Shown here piece after piece: positions 1-8,397 of a stretch of DNA of 64,000 nucleotides. The DNA is taken from the NCBI GenBank assembly GCA_016794785.1, contig JAEUHC010000015.1, forward strand, positions 124,001-188,000, in the 5' to 3' direction. This DNA comes from Opitutaceae bacterium (GTDB taxonomy: Bacteria; Verrucomicrobiota; Verrucomicrobiia; Opitutales; Opitutaceae). The translations under genes and the position numbers were made by a program. Each line of letters starts with the position of its first letter. Positions within the stretch are counted from its first letter, which is position 1. Under the pieces are notes generated by a model. The model did no database searches, was not told where the DNA came from, and saw only the letters and a list, made by a program, of their open reading frames with translations.

Positions 1-446
1 TCCAACTCGGCGTTACGGCGCGCAACGCGGGCGAGCTCCACCTGTTTGGCGATATCGAATGCTTCACGGCTCGTTTTGTCCTTCTCTTTGCGGACTCGCT
101 CAAGCTCAGCCTCCTTGTCGCTGACTTCCTTGGCTGCAGCTTTGCCCTTTGCGAGATACTCCTCGGTCTGGGCTTTGACGCGATTGTCGTCGGCCAGCTG
201 TTTGGCCTCCTTTTCGGCTTGTTTGGCCTTTTCCTCTGCATCGCGTTCCGCCTGACGCTTGGCGGCGTCTTCACGGGCCTTGGCCTCAGCTGCTTTCTTG
301 CGGGCGACTTCGTCGGCCTGCTTCTTGGCCGTCTCCATCTTGATGCGCGCCTCCTTTTCGTGAAGCTCCTTGGCGTGCGACATGTAGAACACGAGGAAGA
401 CGCCGAGCATCGCTCCGGGGAAAATAAGATACATCCACTTTTTCAT
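1..446 (-). CDS. membrane-anchored coiled-coil protein (3' end outside window)
   Basis: Partial gene with no stop before base 1. The visible 148 residues begin MKKWMYLIFPGAMLG, one hydrophobic segment (about residues 4-22), followed by a long Lys/Glu/Ala-rich, heptad-like coiled coil. The N-terminus is clearly related to the next gene upstream (470-1024): both start MKK, have a short transmembrane segment, then FYM and HAKE/HKE before the helix, so the two look like tandem duplicates. It is last in a minus-strand run exbB-exbD-exbD-tonB-TPR-coiled coil. Function is unknown. By position (inference) it could be an inner-membrane-anchored structural partner of the ExbB/ExbD motor or the TPR protein. 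The leader CTCCCCTGCC before ATG has no Shine-Dalgarno. Confidence 0.7.
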   Translation of the reverse strand, partial: MKKWMYLIFPGAMLGVFLVFYMSHAKELHEKEARIKMETAKKQADEVARKKAAEAKAREDAAKRQAERDAEEKAKQAEKEAKQLADDNRVKAQTEEYLAKGKAAAKEVSDKEAELERVRKEKDKTSREAFDIAKQVELARVARRNAEL

Positions 447-469
447 GGCAGGGGAGAAGGGTGTTTGGG

Positions 470-1024
470 TTATTTCTTGGCGGCTTTGGCGGCTTCTGCG
501 GCAGCCTTGGCGGCCTCTTCGGCGGCCTTGTCGGCTGCGGCGATGCGTTCAAGGACACCGTTCAGACTTTTGGCGTTGGCCTCGGCCTTCTTGACGTATT
601 CCTTGAGGAAGGCGAGTTCATCGGTAACGCGCTTCCGCTCAGTCTGAGCAGCAACGAGCTCGGCCTTCTCGCTGTCGATTTCCTTTTGGAGCCGGCGGGC
701 GTTCTGTTCCAGCTTATCGGCATCTCGGCCGGCTTTGTCGCGATTCTGGCGGGCAAGATCGCGAGCCTCCTTTTCGCGGGCTTCACGCTCCTCGCGGGCT
801 TTCTTTTCAATGCGGCGTTTTTCCTGAGCCTCAAGCGCAGATTTCACCGCGGTCTCACGGTCCTTGGCTTCCTTCTCAAACTTGGCGCGCTTTTGGTCGG
901 CGGCTTCCTTGATCTTGGCCTGTTCCTTGCCTTCGAACTCCTTGTGGGCGTTCATGTAGAACCCAAAGAAGAAGACGATCAACAGAGCGAGCGGCAGGAT
1001 AAAATAGACGTAGCTTTTCTTCAT
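470..1024 (-). CDS. membrane-anchored coiled-coil protein, paralogue of its neighbour
   Basis: 184 residues. One N-terminal transmembrane segment (about residues 6-24, rich in Phe/Leu/Ile) is followed by about 140 residues of highly charged helix with heptad character, and a C-terminal Ala/Lys tail. There is no enzymatic motif. It starts 15 bases after the TPR gene stops and 23 bases before the similar partial gene at 1-446, so it is very probably co-transcribed. The shared MKK-TM-FYM-HKE start with that neighbour suggests gene duplication. Topology predicted from sequence: N-terminus in the cytoplasm, helix in the periplasm, but the opposite orientation cannot be excluded. No known family was recognised. 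Confidence 0.7.
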   Translation of the reverse strand: MKKSYVYFILPLALLIVFFFGFYMNAHKEFEGKEQAKIKEAADQKRAKFEKEAKDRETAVKSALEAQEKRRIEKKAREEREAREKEARDLARQNRDKAGRDADKLEQNARRLQKEIDSEKAELVAAQTERKRVTDELAFLKEYVKKAEANAKSLNGVLERIAAADKAAEEAAKAAAEAAKAAKK

Positions 1025-1039
1025 GTTAAAGTGGGGGCT

Positions 1040-2542
1040 TTATTTTGATTTGGTGGCAGCCTTGGTCGCCGGCCCGCCCTTGGTTGCGGGGGACACGCTT
1101 GGGGTCTCGGGGGCCTTGGTGGCTTCCGCTTTCTTGGGGGCTTCCTTGGCTTTGCCCTTCTCATTCTTTTCGTTCAGGGCTTCGGAGACGACTTCCTTAA
1201 GGCGAGCGAACTGCTGGTCCTTTTCGTGTTCCTTGAACTTCTGGGCCTCTTCAAGGGCCTTCATGGATTCCTCCAGGTCACCGAGTTCGTAGGCGGTGTA
1301 AGCCTTGAGATAGTGGACGCCGTAAGGCTTCGTGTCTTTGAAATTTCCTTTGCTGACCGCGAGCTTCGCGTGGGTAAAGGCCTCACGCGTTTTTTCCATC
1401 TGCAGGTAAATCTGTGCGATTTGAACCTCGAGTTCGCCGTTTGTGGGGAAGAGGGTCGCGGCCTCCTTGAGGACGTTCACGGCCTGTTGGTAGAGATTCG
1501 CCTCCTGATAGTAGCGCCCCAAGATGCGCCAATTGTGCGGCTCGGACTCGATGGTGCCCTTCTTCATCCCATTGTAGAGGAGCTCGGTGCCCTTGGTGAA
1601 TTGGTTGGCGATAAGATAGAACGACACCAAGTTCATGTTGTCCTTCGGTGTGTTCAGGAAGCCGAGGGCTTGGGCTCGTTCCAAGGTGACAATGGCTCGG
1701 ACCAAGTAGTCGCGGGCTTGGGCCGGATCCTTTTCGCGAGCCTTGTCGTTTAGCTGAAGGTAAATGGCAAACAGCATCGCCCAATAGTCCTTTTTCGAGG
1801 GATTCTGTTTGAGGACGAGTTCCAGAATCTCGGCTGACGCGACCAAGTCATTCTGCTGTTGAAGGAGGGCGAGGTAGAGTTGGTAGAAACTTTCCTTCGG
1901 CTTGATCGCGCTGGTCAGCGCACGATCAATGATGGTGCGTGTTTCCTTGAGCAGTGCTTGGTCAACGTTGGCAGGGTCGGCGACTGCGGAGTAGTAGAGG
2001 ATGCTTGCGTAGGTGGAGATTACATCCGCGGAGGGCTTTGGCGTGGCTTCGAAATAGCGGCGGAAATAACCGACGGATTTCTTAAAATACTGCGCCTGGA
2101 CCTTCGGGTCTTTCGAGCTCGATGCTTCCTGCGCGTTGAGCTGCGCAAGAAAGAAGATGACTTCGGTCATCTCTTTGTCGGCGAAGTAATCGTGCTGGTC
2201 GTCAAGCTCGACCACACGCTCCCAGACCTTCAAAGCGTCGGCATATTTGCTGGTGGCGGCAAACAGGCGGCCCTTGGTGTTGAGGACCGAGGCTTCGTCG
2301 TAGCTGCCGGGCACGACCGGCACGCTGTCAAGGAGCTTGAGCATGCCAGCGAAGTCTCCGGCGGCCTGCAAAGGGCCCATCTTGGTGAAGGCCTCGCTCA
2401 GCTTCTCACTGTAGCTGTGCGTTTTTTTATCAGCGGCCTTGGCCGGCTGGGCCTGGACGCTCGCGGCAAGGAAAAAGAGCCCGGACGCCGCGATCAAAGA
2501 TCGCGCGCTGGCAAGGATAAGGGATGAATGCGAAGTCGCCAT
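1040..2542 (-). CDS. secreted tetratricopeptide-repeat protein
   Basis: 500 residues. A signal peptide is visible (residues 1-31, hydrophobic core then VQA-Q), so the protein is probably periplasmic. The middle is built of helical TPR-like repeats, for example the segments around YADALKVWERVVELD, ILELVLKQNPSKKDYW, YYQEANLYQQAVNVLKEA and YELGDLEESMKALEEAQ. The last 60 residues are low-complexity Lys/Ala/Pro. It lies 3 bases downstream of tonB and upstream of the coiled-coil pair, so it belongs to the exbB-exbD-tonB operon. TPR proteins beside ExbBD/TonB sets usually act as scaffolds; the partner here is unknown. Confidence 0.85.
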   Translation of the reverse strand: MATSHSSLILASARSLIAASGLFFLAASVQAQPAKAADKKTHSYSEKLSEAFTKMGPLQAAGDFAGMLKLLDSVPVVPGSYDEASVLNTKGRLFAATSKYADALKVWERVVELDDQHDYFADKEMTEVIFFLAQLNAQEASSSKDPKVQAQYFKKSVGYFRRYFEATPKPSADVISTYASILYYSAVADPANVDQALLKETRTIIDRALTSAIKPKESFYQLYLALLQQQNDLVASAEILELVLKQNPSKKDYWAMLFAIYLQLNDKAREKDPAQARDYLVRAIVTLERAQALGFLNTPKDNMNLVSFYLIANQFTKGTELLYNGMKKGTIESEPHNWRILGRYYQEANLYQQAVNVLKEAATLFPTNGELEVQIAQIYLQMEKTREAFTHAKLAVSKGNFKDTKPYGVHYLKAYTAYELGDLEESMKALEEAQKFKEHEKDQQFARLKEVVSEALNEKNEKGKAKEAPKKAEATKAPETPSVSPATKGGPATKAATKSK

Positions 2543-2545
2543 GGA

Positions 2546-3196
2546 TTAGTCCTCGTTAAGGGTGAACACGATCGGGACCTGCATGCGGGTGATTACGTCG
2601 CGGCCGCCTTTGCGACCGGCCTTGAATTTCCATTTGCTTACGGCTGCAACCGCAGAGGCTTCAAATTCGCGCTGTGAGGAGCGGATGGCGTAGGCGTTTT
2701 GCACGTCGCCATTGGTGTCGACAAGGAAGTCAACGACCACTTCGCCGGAGATGCCCGCACGGCGCATCTCAAAGGGATACTGTGGACGGCCTTGGAGCCG
2801 TGGCACCGGGGTTTGATCGAGCTTTGAGATGTCGAAAACCTGCATGCCCTTGAACATGTTTGGGTCGCGGACCTCAGGGACGATGTTCATCTGCGCCGAG
2901 ATCGTGATGCCCTCGGGTGGCGGTGGCTGGATCTTCTGAACGAAGGAATCCGGCGTGACGAGCTGCGGCACGTCCTGCTGCATCGGCGGCGCGAGATCGA
3001 GGGGCTTCACCTCTTCGGTGGTTTCAATAATCTCAGGCTCCTCCTCGAGCTTGGGCATCTGCACGAGCTCGATTTTCGGGGCCTCTTCCTGCTTTTTCAC
3101 GACGACCACTTTGTCCGGCATGAGACGGTCGCCAAAGAATACCGCCGCATGCAGAAGCGCCGAGATTAGAATTCCGAGAATCAGATCGCGTGTCAT
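2546..3196 (-). CDS. tonB: TonB-family energy transducer
   Basis: 216 residues with classic TonB architecture: a short cytoplasmic start, one transmembrane helix (about residues 5-22), a Pro/Glu-rich periplasmic spacer (about 35-110), and a C-terminal TonB domain. That domain shows PQYPFEMRRAGISGEVVV, the NGDVQNA turn and the WKFKAG strand. TonB couples the ExbB/ExbD proton motor to outer-membrane receptors. The spacer carries repeated PEI/EE and PPPPEG stretches. It starts 12 bases after the second exbD and is followed 3 bases later by the TPR gene. Whether it drives receptors or a different machine is not visible here. Confidence 0.92.
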   Translation of the reverse strand: MTRDLILGILISALLHAAVFFGDRLMPDKVVVVKKQEEAPKIELVQMPKLEEEPEIIETTEEVKPLDLAPPMQQDVPQLVTPDSFVQKIQPPPPEGITISAQMNIVPEVRDPNMFKGMQVFDISKLDQTPVPRLQGRPQYPFEMRRAGISGEVVVDFLVDTNGDVQNAYAIRSSQREFEASAVAAVSKWKFKAGRKGGRDVITRMQVPIVFTLNED

Positions 3197-3208
3197 GGGG
3201 AGCGTGGG

Positions 3209-3658
3209 TTAGCGGCCCGTGGGGCTCGAGACGGTTTCAACGGAGACTTGATCGATGCCGGACTTGCGCACTTCGTCGAGCGCGTTGACGGCGGCGCCAA
3301 ACTTGGCGCGCGTATCGCCGCGGACGAGGACGCGCGGATTGTTTTCGGAGCGCTTGTAGTCCGCGAGCCGAGGCGCGATTTCGCTGGTCGTAATCAGCTC
3401 CGGCGTGCCTTGGCCGCCTTGTTTCCAGTAATAGTTTCCGTCGTCCGAGACCTGAAGGTAGACGGTGTTGTCGTTAGGATTCGGCGGCCCGGGAGGGGAG
3501 GCGACCGGCAGCGTCACCGGCACGGAAGTGATGCGCTGCAACGAGAGGGTGAAGAGCACGAAGGTGGCGAGCAGGAAGAAAATGACGTCAATGAGCGGAA
3601 TGATCTCAATGCGTGCTTTCTTTGCGCCCTCTTGGGCCTTGGGTGTGGTGCCGGCCAT
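3209..3658 (-). CDS. exbD: ExbD/TolR-family biopolymer transport protein (second copy)
   Basis: 149 residues. A short cytoplasmic Lys/Arg segment leads to the ARIEIIPLIDVIFFLLATF helix, carrying the Asp (in PLIDV) that translocates protons in ExbD/TolR/MotB motors. A periplasmic domain of about 100 residues follows and ends in the AVNALDEVRKSG region typical of ExbD. The membrane helix is almost identical to that of the adjacent exbD (3693-4121), but the periplasmic domains differ, so the pair could form a hetero-oligomer. It lies between the first exbD and tonB in the same operon. Confidence 0.93.
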   Translation of the reverse strand: MAGTTPKAQEGAKKARIEIIPLIDVIFFLLATFVLFTLSLQRITSVPVTLPVASPPGPPNPNDNTVYLQVSDDGNYYWKQGGQGTPELITTSEIAPRLADYKRSENNPRVLVRGDTRAKFGAAVNALDEVRKSGIDQVSVETVSSPTGR

Positions 3659-3692
3659 GGATTACAGAGTGTTTGCAGGATGGAGCGTCGGG

Positions 3693-4121
3693 TTATTTCC
3701 CGGCCGCCCTTACTTTGGTCTCGATGAAGACCTTTTGGAAGCCGCTCTTGCGTGCCTCGTCGAAAACGTAGAGGGCCGCGTTGAAGAGCGCATTCTCGTC
3801 GCCATTGATGAGGATGCGCCCGTCCGGATCGCTCGCTTTGAAGGCGCGCAGCCGGTCAATGAATTCGGCTAGACTGATAAAATCCTTGTTCCAAGCAATT
3901 GTGCCGGACTCCGTGACCGAGATGGTCACCCCATTCGGGTTGCGCGGTTCGCCAGTATCGGAGGGCGGCTGGTTGATGCCCGCCACACCGCTCGACTTGT
4001 TCAGCGAAAGGGTGAAAAGCACAAACGTCGCCAGCAGGAAGAAGATGACGTCAATGAGAGGGATGATCTCAATGCGCGCCTTCTTCTTGCCGCCGCTGTT
4101 GCCTCCGGATGATCCAGCCAT
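3693..4121 (-). CDS. exbD: ExbD/TolR-family biopolymer transport protein (first copy)
   Basis: 142 residues. A Gly/Ser/Lys-rich start is followed by the proton-conducting helix with its conserved Asp in PLIDVIFF, then an ExbD periplasmic domain ending FDEARKSGFQKV. It lies 46 bases downstream of exbB and 34 upstream of the second exbD. ExbB pentamers surround an ExbD dimer in characterised systems, so two ExbD types in one operon suggest a heterodimeric core (inference). The leader AACCCCGTTCCCC directly before ATG is pyrimidine-rich and has no Shine-Dalgarno. Confidence 0.93.
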   Translation of the reverse strand: MAGSSGGNSGGKKKARIEIIPLIDVIFFLLATFVLFTLSLNKSSGVAGINQPPSDTGEPRNPNGVTISVTESGTIAWNKDFISLAEFIDRLRAFKASDPDGRILINGDENALFNAALYVFDEARKSGFQKVFIETKVRAAGK

Positions 4122-4167
4122 GGGGAACGGGGTTGATTTATTGCGAGGTCGTTACGCTTCGCGCAGC

Positions 4168-4839
4168 TCAGCGATCAAGCGAGGCGCCGCTCTCGGACTT
4201 CTTGATGAGGATCTCAAGGGCGTGGGAAACGTCGGCGACCTCGCTCTTCGCCTTCTCACCACGGGCGTTGAGATAGTTGAAGGGGAGCAGGCCGAGGATG
4301 GCGATAAACAGACCGCCCGCCGTCGCGATTAGGGCTTCGGCCACGCCACCTGTGATTTGGCCGGCCGCTGAGCCGATGTCACCAGTGCCGAGCGCGCCGA
4401 ATGTCGCCATCATGCCGGTGACCGTGCCGAGAAGGCCGAGGAGAGGGGCGGCTGTGATACAGGTATCCAGCGTCGCCATGCCTTGGGAGAAGCGGGCCAG
4501 CTCCTGGCCGGAGGCGCGGATGAAGGCATTGGAGAGCGAATACTGGCGGTTGCTCAGGGAGTAGGTGAGAATCTTCGCGATGAAATCGCGGCTCTTGGCG
4601 CCCATGGCGAGCGCGCCTTCGGTGTCGCCGCGCTCGACGGATTCGAGCATCTTCTCGACGACTTCCGGCTCGCGGCTCGCGTTTTCACGGAAGATGAAGA
4701 CCAGGCGCTCGATCACGACGGTGACGACGACGAACGACACGAGCAGGAGCGGCCACATGATCCATTTTCCCATGATGAAGACTTCCATCACGGTGGCGTC
4801 GCCGAGGAGGAATGCGAGTGGGAGTGTTTGGGTAATCAT
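4168..4839 (-). CDS. exbB: ExbB/TolQ/MotA-family proton channel protein
   Basis: 223 residues from the ATG at 4839. Three transmembrane segments lie at about 22-45, 127-151 and 165-190, the latter two within the conserved MotA/TolQ/ExbB domain (ITAAPLLGLLGTVTGMM and EALIATAGGLFIAI). With ExbD it forms the proton-driven motor that powers TonB. It is first in the minus-strand operon. A GTG at 4950 would add 37 residues rich in Pro/Ser that do not resemble an ExbB N-terminus, so the ATG was preferred. The leader before the ATG reads ACCTCCCTCCCTAATATTAAT, C/T-rich and then AT-rich, with no AGGAGG. Confidence 0.93.
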   Translation of the reverse strand: MITQTLPLAFLLGDATVMEVFIMGKWIMWPLLLVSFVVVTVVIERLVFIFRENASREPEVVEKMLESVERGDTEGALAMGAKSRDFIAKILTYSLSNRQYSLSNAFIRASGQELARFSQGMATLDTCITAAPLLGLLGTVTGMMATFGALGTGDIGSAAGQITGGVAEALIATAGGLFIAILGLLPFNYLNARGEKAKSEVADVSHALEILIKKSESGASLDR

Positions 4840-5332
4840 ATTAATATTAGGGAGGGAGGTTGAAAGTGTGGGGAGTGGAACAGGGCGGGGCGGCGACGCG
4901 TGAGTTGGCGAAAACGCGGGGATGGAATCCACCGCGTCAGCCTTACTCACTCACCAAATACTTCCAGCCAAGCTCCGCAATGCAGGAACAATGCCCGTTA
5001 AGCGGATTAATTCGTGGGGGAAGTTGAGGAGTTTCAGCATCGCGCGCTGAGAAAATTTTGGGTGGGGGAAACTGCGGAACGCGAAAGTGGCGTCAGGAAA
5101 ACTGGAGTGTCAACCCACTTTGTCTTTCGTTCGGGCAAAATATTTTTGAGCGCGCTGCGGGTGCTGCGGGTGTTTTTTCATGGGGCTTCTCTTCAGACGC
5201 ACGAGTTTGTGCTTTCTTAGACCTGTGCGCTTTTTTTTGGGAAAGAGCCTGTCGCCCGTGATGCTTGCTTCGGACTCTGACACACATTGCATAGGGCAGG
5301 TCTCCCCGCTGTCGCGGCCTTTCCACCCCCAC
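4840..5332. other. divergent intergenic region between exbB and the cytochrome/DUF1553 gene
   Basis: About 490 bases separating two divergently read operons, so both promoters should lie here. It is less GC-rich than the flanks in places (AATATTTTT near 5140, a T8 run near 5233) and holds a tandem GCTGCGGGT duplication near 5155-5171. The reading frames of both neighbours stay open for some distance into it, but their predicted residues do not look like conserved protein. I saw no convincing sigma-70 hexamer pair, operator or RNA structure. Confidence 0.5.
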
Positions 5333-8300
5333 ATGCGTCAATCCCGTTCTGTGATCATCCGTCCCGTGTTGCTCGCCGTGTTTCCGTTCTTCGTGAACCC
5401 GGTTGTGATGTTCGCGGCCGAACGGGTTTCGTTCAACCGCGACATCCGTCCCATAATGTCGGACACGTGTTTCCATTGTCACGGGTTCGACGCCAAGTCC
5501 CGCAAGGCCGGCCTGCGCCTCGATCTCCGCGAGGAGGCGCTCAAGCCCACGAAAAACGGCGTCGTTCCCATCGTCCCGGGAAAGCCCGCTGAGTCCGAGA
5601 TTATCCTGCGTATCGCCGACAAGGATGATCCCATGCCGCCCGAGGAGGCGCACAAGACCCTTACTCCCGCGCAAAAGGATCTCTTCCGGCGCTGGGTCGC
5701 CGAGGGAGCGCCTTACGAGCCTCACTGGGCTTACGCACCGCTGATGCGGCCGGCGGTGCCGGCGCTGGCGTCGGGCGATACTCGAAAACCTCCCCTTGCA
5801 AATCCCGTGGATGCCTTCGTCCGCGCGAAACTCTCCGCAAAGGCGATCACACCGTCGCCTGCCGCCGATCCCGCGCGTCTGCTCCGCCGGCTTTCGCTCG
5901 ATCTCACCGGCCTGCCGCCGACGTCGGCCGAGATCTCGGCGTTCCTGGCCGATGTGCGGACGAGGGCCTACGAGCGGCAGGTCGAGCGTCTGCTGGCCTC
6001 ACCGCGGCACGGCGAACGCATGGCCGTGTGGTGGCTGGATATCGCGCGCTACGCCGACACCGTCGGCTTCCACGGCGATCAGAACCAGCGCATCTTTCCC
6101 TACCGCGACTACGTGATTGGAGCGTTCAACACCAACAAGCGCTTCGACCAATTCACGCGCGAGCAGCTCGCCGGCGACCTGCTGCCTGCGCCCACTCCCG
6201 ATCAACTCGTCGCCACCGGCTACAACCGCCTCAACATGATGACCCGCGAGGGCGGCGCCCAGGCCAAGGAGTATCTCGCCAAATACGGCGCCGAGCGCGT
6301 GCGCTCCGTGTCGGCCGCGTGGTTTGGCAGCACCTTCGGCTGCGCGGAGTGCCACGACCACAAGTTCGACCCGATCAAGGCGCGCGATTTCTACGAGCTG
6401 CAGTCCTTCTTCGCCGACGTGAAGCAGTGGGGCGTCTATGCCGACTATCAATATACCCCCAACCCCGAGTTAAAGGGCTTCAACAACGACTATCCGTTCC
6501 CGCCCGAAATAGCAGTGGAGAGCGCCTATCTTCGTGCGCGGCGCGATCTGTTCGCCGCCGAGCTGGCCGCGGTGCGCGCTGCCGTCCCCGCGGCGACCAT
6601 CGAGGCCTGGGTCGCCGAATCGCGCGCCTATCTGGAGAAGAACCCTTCCGGCTGGAGTGAAGCGACAGTGCAAGCCTCCGCACCCAAACCGGAATCTCCC
6701 GCAAAAAGCGCCGCGGCCAAAAAAGCCCGTGCGGGGAACGAGGCGCCCGTTCTGACGATTACGCCGTCGCCAGGTCGCCTCGCGGCTTTGCGGTTGGAGT
6801 TCACGCCCAGCGGCGACAGCAAGACGCCCGCGCTCCTTCGCCTCTCCGCTCGCTTGCGCCGCACCGGAGCCCAAGACGAGAAGCTCGACTTCGTGTTTGC
6901 CGACGCCCTCGCGAAGGAGCCGCGCTACGAGGGTGGCTCTGAGATTATTGGCATCGCCACGGGTTGGAGGATTCCGCGGGCCGGGACCGCCACGCCGGTC
7001 AGCGGCGTGTGGCAGCTGGCCGTGCCGCGCTTGCTTGCCGCGGGTGACGAGATTGTCCTGAGCCTCACGGGCGGGATTCCGCCCGCACTGCGGGTATTCA
7101 CGAGCGCGTTGATCGCGGCTGATCCTTTGGCGACTGCGAGCATGGAGTTGCGCGCGGCCGTGCTCGCCGATCCGGCGCAGCGCACCGCCGCGCAGCGCGA
7201 CCTGCTCGCCGATGCTGTGATCTTCGGGCACGCCGCGGATCGCGCGACACTGGAGCGCGCTCAACGGCTGGCCGCTTTGATCCGCGAGACCCGCGACGGC
7301 CGGGCGTGGTCGCTCGTCACCCAAGCCGTCGCCCAGCCGCTCGAAGTGCGCCTGCTCCCCCGGGGCAACTGGCAGGACGAGACCGGCCCCGTCGTTTTGC
7401 CCGCGACGCCGAGCTTCTTGCCGGGCCGGCGCGAGAGCACGGCGGAAAAGCGCCTCACGCGCCTCGACCTCGCCGACTGGATTGTGTCCAAGGACAACCC
7501 GATTACGGCGCGCACGGTCGTGAACCGGCTCTGGGCGATGTTCTTCGGCACCGGTCTCAGCGCCGTGCTCGACGATCTCGGTTCGCAGGGCGAGCTGCCG
7601 TCGCATCCGGAGCTGCTCGACTGGCTTGCCGTGGAGTTTCGCGAGAGCGGCTGGGATCTGCGGCGCATCATCCGCCTGATCGTCACCAGCGAGACCTATC
7701 GCCAGAGCAGCAGCCTGCGCCGCGAGCTGCTCGACGCCGATCCCGGCAACCGCTTGCTCGCCTCGCAGAATCCGCGCCGGCTCGAGGCCGAGTTCGTGCG
7801 CGACAACGCGCTCTTTGCCGCCGGCCTGCTCAACCTCCGCGACATCGGCGGCCCGAGCGTGAAGCCCTACCAGCCGCCCGGCTACTACGCCGCGCTCCAA
7901 TTCCCGGATCGTGAGTATGTCGCGGACGACGACGATGAGCAGTGGCGCCGCGGCGTTTACATGCACTGGCAGCGCACGTTTCTGCACCCGATGCTCGCCA
8001 ACTTCGACGCCCCCTCGCGCGACGAATGCGCCGCCGCCCGCACCGTGAGCAACACTCCGCAGCAGGCGCTCACGCTCCTCAACGATCCCACGTTCGTCGA
8101 GGCCGCGCGCCACCTCGCCGCGCGGGCGATCGAGGCGGGCGCGACAGATGCGGCCCGTCTGCACGAGGCGTTCCAGCGCGCGCTTGGCCGCACACCGCGG
8201 GCCGCCGAGCGCGACTCGTTGCTCAAGCTCCTCGCTGCCCAGCGCGGCTACTACCGCGCGAATCCCGAAGACGCGAAAAAACTTCTCCGCATCGGCCTCT

Positions 8301-8395
8301 CCGCGCCGCCCGGTGGCGATCCCGTCGAGCACGCCGCGTGGACGCAGGTCGCGCGCGTGATCGTCAACCTCCACGAATTCATCACCCGCTACTGA
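5333..8395 (+). CDS. secreted cytochrome c / DUF1549 / DUF1553 protein
   Basis: 1020 residues from the ATG at 5333, which gives a good signal peptide (residues 1-29, cut after FAA). An upstream in-frame start at 5180 adds only non-conserved sequence. Order: a Planctomycete-type cytochrome domain with a haem-binding CFHCH (C46, C49, H50), a DUF1549 region containing a second CxxCH-type motif (CAECH, about residue 340), a variable middle, and C-terminal DUF1553. This architecture is common in planctomycetes and verrucomicrobia and almost always sits beside a DUF1501 gene, as here, 2 bases downstream. Biochemical function is unproven; a role in redox-linked polymer or sulfated-glycan degradation is often suggested. 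Confidence 0.92.
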   Translation: MRQSRSVIIRPVLLAVFPFFVNPVVMFAAERVSFNRDIRPIMSDTCFHCHGFDAKSRKAGLRLDLREEALKPTKNGVVPIVPGKPAESEIILRIADKDDPMPPEEAHKTLTPAQKDLFRRWVAEGAPYEPHWAYAPLMRPAVPALASGDTRKPPLANPVDAFVRAKLSAKAITPSPAADPARLLRRLSLDLTGLPPTSAEISAFLADVRTRAYERQVERLLASPRHGERMAVWWLDIARYADTVGFHGDQNQRIFPYRDYVIGAFNTNKRFDQFTREQLAGDLLPAPTPDQLVATGYNRLNMMTREGGAQAKEYLAKYGAERVRSVSAAWFGSTFGCAECHDHKFDPIKARDFYELQSFFADVKQWGVYADYQYTPNPELKGFNNDYPFPPEIAVESAYLRARRDLFAAELAAVRAAVPAATIEAWVAESRAYLEKNPSGWSEATVQASAPKPESPAKSAAAKKARAGNEAPVLTITPSPGRLAALRLEFTPSGDSKTPALLRLSARLRRTGAQDEKLDFVFADALAKEPRYEGGSEIIGIATGWRIPRAGTATPVSGVWQLAVPRLLAAGDEIVLSLTGGIPPALRVFTSALIAADPLATASMELRAAVLADPAQRTAAQRDLLADAVIFGHAADRATLERAQRLAALIRETRDGRAWSLVTQAVAQPLEVRLLPRGNWQDETGPVVLPATPSFLPGRRESTAEKRLTRLDLADWIVSKDNPITARTVVNRLWAMFFGTGLSAVLDDLGSQGELPSHPELLDWLAVEFRESGWDLRRIIRLIVTSETYRQSSSLRRELLDADPGNRLLASQNPRRLEAEFVRDNALFAAGLLNLRDIGGPSVKPYQPPGYYAALQFPDREYVADDDDEQWRRGVYMHWQRTFLHPMLANFDAPSRDECAAARTVSNTPQQALTLLNDPTFVEAARHLAARAIEAGATDAARLHEAFQRALGRTPRAAERDSLLKLLAAQRGYYRANPEDAKKLLRIGLSAPPGGDPVEHAAWTQVARVIVNLHEFITRY

Positions 8396-8397
8396 TC

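Noticed and set aside
4840..4950. GTG start for exbB at 4950
   Set aside because: The added 37 residues are Pro/Ser-rich and unlike ExbB N-termini; the ATG at 4839 fits.
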